Assembly (NCBI GenBank): GCA_934678955.1
Contig: CAKUSI010000003.1
Location: 1 to 43,407, forward strand
Source of the DNA: an uncultured Austwickia sp.
GTDB lineage: Bacteria > Actinomycetota > Actinomycetes > Actinomycetales > Dermatophilaceae
DNA length: 43,407 nt
Direction of reading: 5' to 3'
The notes below the pieces were generated by a model. That model was given only the letters and a program-made list of their open reading frames with translations. It was not told the origin of the DNA and did not search any database. How positions within the stretch are numbered: position 1 is the stretch's first letter; every line of letters begins with the position of its first letter. The position numbers and the translations under genes are program-made. Below are positions 33,458-41,516 of this stretch, piece after piece.

Positions 33458-34081
33458 TCACGGCCGGTGGAGCGACCACTGCACGACCGGCCGCAGCGGC
33501 TTCCAGCCCAGCATCGACCCGAGCGGCTCGGCGGTCTCGAACGCCAGGCGGGACAGGGTGCCGCCGTGCTCCCGGTAGCCGGCGAGGAGCACCTGCTCGG
33601 TGTCCAAGGTCACGGCGTGGGCGACGAAGCGGCCGCCGGGACGCAGCGCCCCGAGGCAGACGTCGAGCGTCTTCTGCGTGCAGCCGCCCCCCACGAACAC
33701 CGCGTGGGGGCTGTCCTCGGGGACCCGCTGCTCGGCGAACAGGGCGAGGTCCTCCCGCACATCGCAGTCGATCACCTGCACCTGCCAGGGGCCGCACAAC
33801 CGGGTGGCGTTGGCGCGGGCGCGCTCGGCCCGCGGGCGGACGCGCTCGAACCCGATCGCGCGGGCGCTCGGGCCTCCGGCGCGGCACCATTCGATCGCGA
33901 TCGACCCCGCCCCCGTGCCCACGTCCCAGAGGATCCGGCCGGGGCCTGGGCGCAGCTCGGCGAGGGCGCAGGCGCGCAGGTGCCGCTTGGTCACCAGCCC
34001 GTCGTGCTCGAAGACGTCGTCGGGCAGGCCGGGGGAGGTGCCGAGGGCGGCCAATGCGTCGTCGGAAGCAGGGACGCTCAT
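33458..34081 (-). CDS. cbiT: Cobalt-precorrin-6B C15-methyltransferase (decarboxylating)
   Basis: 207 residues. Class I SAM methyltransferase with motif I LWDVGTGAGSIAIEWCR, preceded by the CbiT hallmark GLPDDVFEHDGLVTKRHLRA. Adds the C15 methyl and removes the C12 acetate carboxyl. It stands alone on the minus strand, convergent with cbiO and head-to-head with cobO, instead of being fused to cbiE as in CobL. ATG 34081; no strong ribosome site. Its start borders the region where cobO must begin, so promoters for both lie within coding sequence. Confidence 0.92.
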   Translation of the reverse strand: MSVPASDDALAALGTSPGLPDDVFEHDGLVTKRHLRACALAELRPGPGRILWDVGTGAGSIAIEWCRAGGPSARAIGFERVRPRAERARANATRLCGPWQVQVIDCDVREDLALFAEQRVPEDSPHAVFVGGGCTQKTLDVCLGALRPGGRFVAHAVTLDTEQVLLAGYREHGGTLSRLAFETAEPLGSMLGWKPLRPVVQWSLHRP

Positions 34082-34156
34082 CCGGGCAGCGTACTGCCGT
34101 CGTCCGATTCGGCGGAGGAGACGTCGTCCACGCGCGAGCTGCGGGATCGCCCGCTC

Positions 34157-34705
34157 GTGATCGTGCACACCGGCGACGGCAAGGGGAAGACCACCGCGGC
34201 GATGGGCTTGGCGCTGCGCGGCTGGGCGCGGGGCTGGTCGGTGGGCGTGGTGCAGTTCGTGAAGTCGGGCAAGTGGCAGCCGGGGGAGCGGGCGGCGCTC
34301 CTGGCGCTCGGGCAACTCCACGCTTCGACGGGCGAGGGCGGACCGGTGGCCTGGTATCAGGCGGGGACCGGCTGGACCTGGTCCCGGTCCGCCACGGGGG
34401 ACCGCGCCCAGGAGGCCATCGACGCAGCCCAGGGGGGGTGGTGCCGCGCGGCGGAACTGCTGCAGGGCGCCGTCCACGACCTGCTGATCCTGGACGAGAT
34501 CACCTACCCGATGCGGCGTGAATGGATCGACACCCGTGAGGTGGTGGCCGCGCTGACGGCGCGGCCGGGGCATCAACACGTCGTGCTCACCGGCCGGGGC
34601 GCGCCCCCGGAGTTGTTGGAGATCGCGGACCTTGTCACGGACATGACGAAGGTCGCCCATCCGTACGACGCGGGCATCCGCGGGCAGAGAGGAATCGAAT
34701 GGTGA
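34157..34705 (+). CDS. cobO: Corrinoid adenosyltransferase
   Basis: Transfers the 5'-deoxyadenosyl group of ATP to the corrinoid cobalt (CobO/BtuR type). P-loop HTGDGKGKTTAAMGLALR at the start, VVQFVKSGKW, LLILDEITYPM and a final TGRGAPPELLEIADLVTDMT are family blocks. I use GTG 34157 (182 residues); CobO normally has about 20 more residues, and the frame upstream (SAEETSSTRELRDRP) looks like them, but no ATG, GTG or TTG occurs between 34082 and 34156 (only CTG at 34094 and 34139). The start is therefore unresolved. The stop overlaps the next start (ATGGTGA). Confidence 0.88.
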   Translation: MIVHTGDGKGKTTAAMGLALRGWARGWSVGVVQFVKSGKWQPGERAALLALGQLHASTGEGGPVAWYQAGTGWTWSRSATGDRAQEAIDAAQGGWCRAAELLQGAVHDLLILDEITYPMRREWIDTREVVAALTARPGHQHVVLTGRGAPPELLEIADLVTDMTKVAHPYDAGIRGQRGIEW

Positions 34706-37068
34706 CCAGGGCGAGCACGCACCGCCTCCCACGGCTCGTGGTGGCCGCCCCGGCCTCCGGGCATGGCAAGACCACGCTCGCGTGCGGCCTCATGGCGGGG
34801 CTGCGGCGACGCGGCCTCGCCGTTGCGCCGGCCAAGGTCGGCCCGGACTACATCGACCCCGGGTATCACTGGCTGGCCGCGGGGCGCGTCGGTCGCAACC
34901 TCGACCCGGTGCTCGTCGGCGAGGAACGCATCGTGCCGCTGCTGCTCCACGGCGCCGCGACGCCCGGCCCCGCCGACCTCGCGGTGATCGAGGGCGTGAT
35001 GGGGCTCTTCGACGGGCGTCTGGGGACGGATGGGGAGGGCTCGACCGCCCATGTCGCCCGGCTCACCTCGAGCCCGGTGTTGCTGGTCGTGGACGTACGG
35101 CACGCCTCGCGGACGTTCGGCGCGGTGGTGCACGGCCTGGCGACGTACGACCCGCGCGTCCGGGTCGGGGGCGTCCTGCTCAACCGGGTCGGCTCGTCGC
35201 GGCACGGCGAGGAGGTCCGTCGTGCGGTCGAGGCCGCCGGGCTGCCGGTGCTCGGCGCGTTGCCGCGGGACGAGGCGATTAGCGCCCCGTCGCGGCACCT
35301 GGGTCTCGTACCGGCGGCCGAGCGCGCCGAATCCGCCGCAGTTCTCGACGCGCTGGCCGACCGGATCGCGGCGGACGTGGACCTGGACGCGGTCCTTGCC
35401 CTGGCCGCCACGGCGCCCGACCTGGCCGGGGAGCCGTGGGATCCCGCGGCCGAGATGTCTGCCGGGCCGGCCTCGTCAGGATCGAGCACGTCGGCAGGGC
35501 CGCCCGCGTCGGCAGGGCCGCCCGCGTCGGCAGGGCCGCCCGCGCCGGCTGGACCGCCCGCGCCAGCTAAGCCGTCGGCGACGGCCGGGCGACCCGTGAT
35601 CGCCGTGGCCGGGGGGAGGGCGTTCACGTTCCGCTATGCCGAGACCGAGGAGCTGCTGCGCGCCGGCGGCTGCGAGGTCGTGACGTTCGACCCGCTGGCC
35701 GACGAGCGCCTGCCCGAGGGCACGGCCGGGCTCTATGTCGGTGGCGGGTTCCCGCAGGTGCACGCCGCCGACCTGAGCGCGAACGCGGCCCTGCGCGAGC
35801 AGGTCCGGATCGCCATCGGGGCCGGCCTGCCGACGGTGGCCGAGTGCGCCGGGCTGCTCTACCTCTGCGAGAGCGTCGACGGCACGCCGATGACCGGCGC
35901 ACTGCCGCTGCTCGGCGCCATGACCCCGAAGCTGACGCTGGGCTATCGCGACGCGGTCGCCGCCGCGGACACCCTGCTGGCCCGCGCTGGGGAACGGGTG
36001 GTGGGGCACGAGTTCCACCGCACGGCCGTCGGTCCTCTGGACGGCCCGGCCGGGTGGGGCGAGGACGAGGAGGACCCGGCGTGGGATCTCGACCCCGCCT
36101 GGCTTCTGCCGGGCGGGCACGACGGGGTCAGCGCCGATCCGGCGGCGCTGGGGCGCCCGAGCGTCCACGCCTCGTACGTGCACGTGCACTGGGCCGGACA
36201 CCCGCAGCTGGCGCGGCGATTCGTGACTGCCGTGCGCGAATTCGAGGCCAGCGGGGCATACCCGGAGGCGACCCAAGCCGAGACGGAGGTGGCCGTGTCG
36301 GTCGCCGATGCCAGGGGCGACGCCCAGGAGGTCGGCGAGGTCATCCTGGTCGGCGGCGGCCCGGGCGACCCCGGGCTGCTCACCGTGGCGGGGCTGGCGG
36401 CGATCCGGGAGGCGGATGCGGTCGTCTACGACCGACTCGCCCCGCTCGCGAGCCTCGCCGAGGCGCCCGCCGGCGCCGAGCTGATCGAGGTGGGCAAGAT
36501 CCCGCGCGGGGCGTTCACCCCGCAGGAGCGCATCAACGAGATCCTGATCGAGCAGGCCCTGGCCGGCCGGAGGGTGGTGCGCCTCAAGGGCGGGGATTCG
36601 TTCGTCTTCGGTCGCGGCGGCGAGGAGTGGCAGGCGTGCGCCGCGGCCGGGATCCCGGTCCGGGTCATCCCGGGCGTCACGTCGTCGGTGGCCGTGCCGG
36701 AGCTGGCCGGGATCCCGGTGACCCACCGGCACCTGACGCAGGGGTTCACGGTGGTGTCGGGGCACGTGCCCCCCGGCGACCCCCGGTCCTCGCTGGACTG
36801 GGACGCGCTGGCCCGGGCCAACACGACGCTGGTGGTCCTGATGGGGGTGAAGTTCCTGCCGGAGATCACCGCTCGGCTGGTGGCCGCGGGTCTGGACCCC
36901 GCGACGCCCGCCGCGGTAGTGGAGGACGGCTGCTCGGAGGAGGCCCGTACGATCCCCGGCACGGTGGCGGACATCGCGTCGCTCGCGGCGGAAGGCGGCG
37001 TACGCCCCCCCGCGATCACGGTCATCGGCCGGGTCGCGGGTCTCGACCTGGGCGCCGCGCGCAGCTGA
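34699..37068 (+). CDS. cobB: CobB-CobA fusion: cobyrinate a,c-diamide synthase and uroporphyrinogen-III C-methyltransferase
   Basis: 789 residues. 1-250: ATP-binding amidotransferase part (LVVAAPASGHGKTTLACGL, KVGPDYIDPGYH). 254-296: Pro/Ala/Ser repeat linker (SAGPPASAGPPASAGPP). About 300-520: type-1 glutamine amidotransferase-like domain with nucleophile Cys 383 (VAECAGLLYLCES). About 547-789: CobA methylase (VILVGGGPGDPGLLTVAG, RLKGGDSFVFGRGGEEW, VTHRHLTQGFTVVSGH). CobA makes precorrin-2, the very first dedicated step, while CobB amidates near the end, so the fusion links the two ends of the ring pathway. Single in-frame protein with all motifs, no sign of damage. Confidence 0.93.
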   Translation: MVTRASTHRLPRLVVAAPASGHGKTTLACGLMAGLRRRGLAVAPAKVGPDYIDPGYHWLAAGRVGRNLDPVLVGEERIVPLLLHGAATPGPADLAVIEGVMGLFDGRLGTDGEGSTAHVARLTSSPVLLVVDVRHASRTFGAVVHGLATYDPRVRVGGVLLNRVGSSRHGEEVRRAVEAAGLPVLGALPRDEAISAPSRHLGLVPAAERAESAAVLDALADRIAADVDLDAVLALAATAPDLAGEPWDPAAEMSAGPASSGSSTSAGPPASAGPPASAGPPAPAGPPAPAKPSATAGRPVIAVAGGRAFTFRYAETEELLRAGGCEVVTFDPLADERLPEGTAGLYVGGGFPQVHAADLSANAALREQVRIAIGAGLPTVAECAGLLYLCESVDGTPMTGALPLLGAMTPKLTLGYRDAVAAADTLLARAGERVVGHEFHRTAVGPLDGPAGWGEDEEDPAWDLDPAWLLPGGHDGVSADPAALGRPSVHASYVHVHWAGHPQLARRFVTAVREFEASGAYPEATQAETEVAVSVADARGDAQEVGEVILVGGGPGDPGLLTVAGLAAIREADAVVYDRLAPLASLAEAPAGAELIEVGKIPRGAFTPQERINEILIEQALAGRRVVRLKGGDSFVFGRGGEEWQACAAAGIPVRVIPGVTSSVAVPELAGIPVTHRHLTQGFTVVSGHVPPGDPRSSLDWDALARANTTLVVLMGVKFLPEITARLVAAGLDPATPAAVVEDGCSEEARTIPGTVADIASLAAEGGVRPPAITVIGRVAGLDLGAARS

Positions 37069-37084
37069 CCGCGGGTGGAGGTCC

Positions 37085-37144
37085 GGTTTCGCGGATGGGA
37101 GCCGGGTTTCGCGGATGGGAGCCCGGTTTCGCCCATGGCGGCCC
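37085..37144. repeat. 20-bp tandem repeat, 3 copies
   Basis: ggtttcgcggatgggagccg at 37085, 37105 and a changed third at 37125. It lies in the 173-bp spacer between convergent cobB-cobA and cobK. Confidence 0.9.
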
Positions 37145-37241
37145 GGGGATTCGCGGGCCCGCGTGCGCGGTGGCGGGCCTCCATCGGCGGTGACGGGCTC
37201 TCCTCCGCGGCGGTGGTGCCTCGTCGGCGATGGTGGCACCC

Positions 37242-38081
37242 TCAGCGGGCGGCGTCCAGGCACCACCGGACCGCCGCCGCCACGTCGGTGACGGAGGGGA
37301 CGCCCGGAGGTGGCGGCGGGCGTCGTACGACGATGACGTGCGCGTCCACCTCGCGGGCCACGTCGAGCTTGCCGGCGGTGGCGGCGCCGCCGGAGTCCTT
37401 GGTGACCAGCGTCCCCACGCGGTATGTCGCGAAGAGCCTCTCCTCTCTCTCGCGGGTGAACGGCCCCACATCCGATAGGAGGAGCCAGCCGTCCGGAACC
37501 ACCAGGTCGCGAGCCTCCGCGACCCGGGCGACCACGCGGTGCCGGTCCAGGGCAGGGACGTACGCGGACGTCGACTGCCGGCCCACCGTCAGCAGGACCG
37601 TTGCGCCCTGCGCAGGATCCGCAGCGGGGACCCGGCGCGGTGCGTCCGGTGGCCATTGACAGGACCCCTCGTCATACGACTCACCGGGTGCACTGAGAAC
37701 TGCCGCGGCGTCGGCCGCCTGCTCGTGGGTGTCCACCCAGGTCCAGGCGTCGGCGTCCGGGTGCTCCGCCCAGCCCGGTCGGGCCAGCCGGAGCAGCGGT
37801 ATGCCGACCTGCCCGCACGCCGCCGCCGCGTGCTCGGACATTCGCGCCGCGAACGGATGTGTGGCGTCCACCACACCGGCGGGGCGGTGTCGGCGCAACC
37901 AGGCGGCCAAGCCCTCGACGCCGCCGAATCCCCCGCGACGCACTTCGCCGGCCGAACGAGCCGGTGACGTGGTCGCGCCGGCCAGCGAGATGGTCGCCGC
38001 GACACCCGCATTCGCCAGCTGGTCGGCCAATCGCCGCGCCTCGCCGGTGCCCCCGAGGACGAGAACTTGCCCGGCTGCCAC
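37242..38081 (-). CDS. cobK: Precorrin-6A reductase
   Basis: NAD(P)H-dependent reduction of (cobalt-)precorrin-6A (CobK/CbiJ). 279 residues from GTG 38081, chosen because GGAGGTATGG precedes it and the family begins with VLVLGGTGEARRLADQL. A longer frame from TTG 38153 would add 24 unrelated residues. GVVDATHPFAARMS, LLRLARPGW, LLLSDVGPF and VTKDSGGAATAGKLD are family blocks. Last gene of the cobalamin locus, convergent with cobB-cobA and divergent from the reductase at 38169. Confidence 0.93.
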   Translation of the reverse strand: MAAGQVLVLGGTGEARRLADQLANAGVAATISLAGATTSPARSAGEVRRGGFGGVEGLAAWLRRHRPAGVVDATHPFAARMSEHAAAACGQVGIPLLRLARPGWAEHPDADAWTWVDTHEQAADAAAVLSAPGESYDEGSCQWPPDAPRRVPAADPAQGATVLLTVGRQSTSAYVPALDRHRVVARVAEARDLVVPDGWLLLSDVGPFTREREERLFATYRVGTLVTKDSGGAATAGKLDVAREVDAHVIVVRRPPPPPGVPSVTDVAAAVRWCLDAAR

Positions 38082-38154
38082 CCATACCTCCGCCCCATCG
38101 CACCGCCCGTCGAGCGGGGGGCACGAAACTTCATCCCCCACTGTGGCCGTCAAG

Positions 38155-38160
38155 TAGATT
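38155..38160 (+). promoter_or_regulatory. -10-like TAGATT, 8 nt before the fabG ATG
   Basis: TAGATT-N8-ATG; no Shine-Dalgarno between, consistent with a leaderless transcript. Confidence 0.45.
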
Positions 38161-38168
38161 CACGCAGT

Positions 38169-38951
38169 ATGAGCGACGAGATGGAAACGGACGAGGCCCC
38201 GCAGGGTCCGAAGGTGGCCGTCGTCACCGGCGGTGCACGTGGCATCGGCGCGGCGATCGGGCAGCGGCTGTCGCGGGACGGGTACGCCATCGCGCTGCTG
38301 GACCTCAACGTGGAGGGCGCGAAGGAGCAGGCGGCGCTCATCGCGGATGCGGGGGGCACGGCGTTCGCGTACGGCTGTGACGTCTCCTCGACCGAGCAGG
38401 TCACCGACGTCATGAACCAGATCGAGAACGACCTCGGCGGCATCGACGTGCTGATCAACAACGCCGGGCTGACCCGGGACAATCTCATCTTCAAGATGAG
38501 CGACGACGACTGGGACACGATCATGAACGTGCACCTGCGCGGGGCGTTCGTGTGCACCCGGGCGGCGCAGTCCCACATGGTCAAGCGCGGTGGCGGCAGC
38601 ATCGTCTGTCTGTCCAGCATCAACGCGGAGGGCGCCCGCGGTCAGCTGAACTACTCGACGGCGAAGATGGGCCTCCAGGGCTTCGTGAAGACCTGCTCGA
38701 TCGAGCTGGGGCGGTTCAACATTCGGGCTAACGCGGTCGCGCCGGGGTTCATCGAGACCGCGATGACCGCGCTGCTCGCCGAGCGGCTGGGCGCGGACTA
38801 CGAGCAGTGGAAGGCCGAGATCGCCGCCAGCGTCCCGCTCCAGCGGGTGGGCACGCCGGAGGACATCGCCAACGTCGTGTCGTTCCTGTGCGGGCCGGAC
38901 TCTTCGTATGTGTCCGGACAGGTCCTGTACGTCTGCGGCGGCCCGCGCTAG
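38169..38951 (+). CDS. fabG: Short-chain dehydrogenase, 3-oxoacyl-ACP reductase-like
   Basis: 260 residues, classical SDR. NAD(P) motif TGGARGIG, NNAG near 100, catalytic Ser (CLSSINA) and YxxxK (YSTAK), then APGFIETAM. Best described as FabG-like; acetoacetyl-CoA reductase or another alcohol dehydrogenase role is possible, since paralogs are common and no fatty-acid genes are near. A 14-residue acidic head precedes the domain. The 3' end is followed at once by a 27-bp repeat. Confidence 0.88.
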   Translation: MSDEMETDEAPQGPKVAVVTGGARGIGAAIGQRLSRDGYAIALLDLNVEGAKEQAALIADAGGTAFAYGCDVSSTEQVTDVMNQIENDLGGIDVLINNAGLTRDNLIFKMSDDDWDTIMNVHLRGAFVCTRAAQSHMVKRGGGSIVCLSSINAEGARGQLNYSTAKMGLQGFVKTCSIELGRFNIRANAVAPGFIETAMTALLAERLGADYEQWKAEIAASVPLQRVGTPEDIANVVSFLCGPDSSYVSGQVLYVCGGPR

Positions 38952-38953
38952 CC

Positions 38954-39027
38954 GGAGCCGAGATGGGGCCGTGCTGGCCGGGGCCGAGTTGGGGGCCGTG
39001 CTGGCCGGGGCCCAGATGGTGGCCCGG
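38954..39027. repeat. 27-bp tandem repeat behind fabG
   Basis: Two near-identical copies (gggccgtgctggccg core) at 38954 and 38981 and a partial third at 39008, starting 3 bp after the fabG stop. Confidence 0.88.
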
Positions 39028-39493
39028 GGCGGTGTCGGAGCTCTCGCCGGTTCGGCCGGACTCTCGGGGGATCGACTGGGCTCCTCCCATAGGCGCGGTC
39101 CGCGTCGGGACTGGCTCTTCCGGAGTCGACTGACCCCTCCTGGCAATGGGTGAGCTCTCGTCTGGACAAGAGCTCACCCGGGTTCAGGAGGGTTGAGCCG
39201 AGGTCCCGGGAGGCTAAAGGGGTCTGGAACGAGGTTCCGAGCGGGTGCCCGGGCAAGGTGAGAGGTGTCCAGCCAGGGCGTCGAGAGGCCAGTCGGCTCG
39301 GACCGCGCCTCGCCACTGAGAGCTCACCCGCTGTGGGAGCCGAAATCCCGGAGGATCGACTGGGCTCCTCGTGTGGGCGTGGTGCGAGTCGGGACTAAGC
39401 TCGTCCGGTCTCGACCGGGACGTTTCCGATGTCGCCCCGACCTCTTCGGTCAGGGCGCCGAGCGACCGGCCAGGTTCGACCGGGGCACGTCGG
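39028..39493. other. Spacer with long hairpin and a separated block duplication
   Basis: No gene supported. A block containing ggatcgactgggctcctc and tcgggact occurs at about 39068-39113 and again at 39352-39398, some 284 bp apart, diverged by several bases. The hairpin below lies between them, and a half-copy of its stem (GAGAGCTCACCC) occurs at 39318. Confidence 0.6.
39148..39179. terminator. Perfect 11-bp hairpin between convergent genes
   Basis: GGGTGAGCTCT (39148-39158), a 10-nt loop, AGAGCTCACCC (39169-39179). No U-tract. It could serve as a bidirectional terminator for fabG and the deacetylase gene. Confidence 0.5.
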
Positions 39494-40372
39494 TCAGGGC
39501 GCCGAGCGGCCGGCCAGGTCCACGAACCGGAAGCCGTGCGTCCTGTACCACGCGATGATCTGCGGCAGCGCCGCCACGGTGTTGCCGCGATAGCCGGGCC
39601 CGCCGGAGTGCTGCACCGACGCCGAGGCGTGCGAGGAGTGCAGCAGCACGATCGGGTGGGTCTGGTGCCCGATGTCGGTGGCCGCCTCGACGATCGCGGC
39701 CGTGGCCTGGGGACTCGCCGTCGTGGGCTGCGCCCAGTCGCGCGGGTCCACGCTCCAGAGCGCCGCGGTCAGCCGCAGGGCGCTGGTCGCCGCGAGCACC
39801 CCCTCCTGGAAGCCGCCGGGCGGGCGATAGAGGCACACGGGTTCCCTTGTCACGCGGGTCAGGGCAGCGTTGGTCCGGTGAGCCTGGTCGGCGACGTATT
39901 GCTGGGTCCAGCCGCCGGGCACCTGGGCGGGATAGAGGTGGTCGTAGGAGTGGTTGCCCACCGCCAGCCCCTGGGCGGTGATCTGGCGGACCACGTCCGG
40001 GTTGGCTGACGCGCCGGCGCCGGTGAAGAAAAACGTGCCGGGGATCTTCTCGCGGCGGAGTACGTCCGCGATCTGCAGGTCGGCGGCGCCGGGGCCGTCG
40101 TCGAAGGTCAGCGCCACGGTCTTGCCCGCTCCTGGGGCCGAGAGCACGAATCCCGTCGGTGGGGTGGGGCAGCCCGGGAGGTGAGCGGCGTCGGAGCCCG
40201 AGGTGAGCCGCGCTGGATGCGCGGCGGCAGGTCCTGCGACAAGGGGCGCGGCCAGGCTGATCGCGAACGCCGAGGTCGCGATGCACGTCGCCATGATGCG
40301 CCGTGTCGCGACAGGGCGGCGCCTGCCCCCCTGCCGTCGGTCCGAGGATGGGGCACGGACGGGCGAGCGCAT
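39494..40372 (-). CDS. Secreted polysaccharide deacetylase (NodB domain)
   Basis: 292 residues. A long basic head and hydrophobic stretch (IMATCIATSAFAISLAAPLV) ending in GPAAA indicate a signal peptide cleaved near residue 50, so the enzyme acts outside the membrane. NodB motifs: TFDDGPG (catalytic base and metal Asp), HSYDH (metal His pair), RPPGG and LLHSSHA (late His). Likely removes N-acetyl groups from peptidoglycan or another glycan; chitin-type substrates are also possible. ATG 40372; the open frame extends upstream but without signal-peptide logic. Convergent with fabG, divergent from the membrane protein gene. Confidence 0.9.
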   Translation of the reverse strand: MRSPVRAPSSDRRQGGRRRPVATRRIMATCIATSAFAISLAAPLVAGPAAAHPARLTSGSDAAHLPGCPTPPTGFVLSAPGAGKTVALTFDDGPGAADLQIADVLRREKIPGTFFFTGAGASANPDVVRQITAQGLAVGNHSYDHLYPAQVPGGWTQQYVADQAHRTNAALTRVTREPVCLYRPPGGFQEGVLAATSALRLTAALWSVDPRDWAQPTTASPQATAAIVEAATDIGHQTHPIVLLHSSHASASVQHSGGPGYRGNTVAALPQIIAWYRTHGFRFVDLAGRSAP

Positions 40373-40568
40373 GCTGGGACCCCCTGATCGAGCGGTGGGG
40401 GAGCCCGCGACGCCGCGGTCGGCGCCGGTCTCCCGTGCCGCCCCGACCGCCATCGTGCACGATCGTGTCGGTGCCCCCGGGCATGATCGACGCACGATCT
40501 CCTCACGATCCGCTGCGGCACCGTCAACCGACGCAGCCGGTCGCATCATTCGACGAAGGGAGAGGTCC

Positions 40569-41489
40569 GTGGAGGGCTCCAGCCTGGCGCTGGCCGCGCG
40601 GCACACCTATCGCTACCTGCGCGTCGGCATCGTGGTGATGACCTTCGTGCTGGCGGTGTCGGTCGTCCTGGCGGCCGGGGGCGAGGGCTGGTCGTGGCGG
40701 GCCTCGATCAGCGCGTACTTCTACTCACCCGCCCGCAGTGTCTTCGTCGGCGCGCTCATGGCTATCGGGATCTGTCTGGTCGCGCTCCAGGGCCGGATCG
40801 CCCTCGAGGACGGGCTGCTGAACCTGGCGGGGTTGCTGATGCCATACGTCGCCCTCATACCCGTGCCGTTCGAGGACCCGCGGTGCGCGCCCGCGGTGGT
40901 CTGCGTGCCGGACGACCTGGTCGGCGGGGTGGTCAACAACGTGTGGGCGTACTCGTCGGGGGCGCTGGTGGCGATCGGCGTCGCCGCCTGGGTGGCCGCG
41001 AGGGAGCGCCGGTTGCGCGGCTCGGTCCGCACGGCCCTGGTGGTGCAGTTCGCGGTCGTCGTGGTGCTGCTCATCGGGTTGCAGCTTGACCGAGCGCGCT
41101 TCCTGACGGCCGCGCACTACGTGACCGCGGTGCCGCTGTTCCTGGCGATGGTCGCGGTGGTCTACGTCAACGGCCGCAGCTCGCGCCACCGGATCCGGCT
41201 CGGGGAGCGCACCTTCGCCTTCACGCGCCTCTATTACCCGATCGCGCTCGCCATGCTGGCGGTCCTGGTCCTGGCCGGCGCGCTGGGGGCGGCGGAGTTC
41301 TTCAGCGGCGGCGCCGCGTTGCAGGGGCGTTGGCTGTTCTGGGTCGAGGTCGCGCTGCTGGCGGCGTTCGCCTCGTTCTTCGTCGTGCAGACCGCGGAGT
41401 TCTGGGTCGAGACGGTGCCGGAGGATCTCACCTGCCCGCCGCTGTTGCCCCGCCGCGACCCGATGGAGAGAGCGGCCGCCCCGCGGTGA
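40569..41489 (+). CDS. Uncharacterised multi-pass membrane protein
   Basis: 306 residues with about eight hydrophobic segments. GTG 40569 follows GGGAGAGG. The segment SISAYFYSPARSVFVGALMA resembles a block found in a family of actinobacterial membrane proteins of unknown function; no catalytic or transport motif could be named. Three Cys-bearing residues lie in the loop FEDPRCAPAVVCVPDD. Stands between the divergent deacetylase and the convergent sigma factor. Confidence 0.75.
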   Translation: MEGSSLALAARHTYRYLRVGIVVMTFVLAVSVVLAAGGEGWSWRASISAYFYSPARSVFVGALMAIGICLVALQGRIALEDGLLNLAGLLMPYVALIPVPFEDPRCAPAVVCVPDDLVGGVVNNVWAYSSGALVAIGVAAWVAARERRLRGSVRTALVVQFAVVVVLLIGLQLDRARFLTAAHYVTAVPLFLAMVAVVYVNGRSSRHRIRLGERTFAFTRLYYPIALAMLAVLVLAGALGAAEFFSGGAALQGRWLFWVEVALLAAFASFFVVQTAEFWVETVPEDLTCPPLLPRRDPMERAAAPR

Positions 41490-41516
41490 CGGCCGGCCTC
41501 ACCTTTCGGGGCTCGG

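Noticed and set aside
33353..34156. Long upstream extension of cobO through the cbiT gene
   Set aside because: It is antisense to a well-supported cbiT, and the translation has no similarity to CobO before about 34100.
38082..38153. Longer cobK from TTG 38153
   Set aside because: GTG 38081 has GGAGGTATGG in front and coincides with the family start; the extra 24 residues overlap the divergent promoter region.
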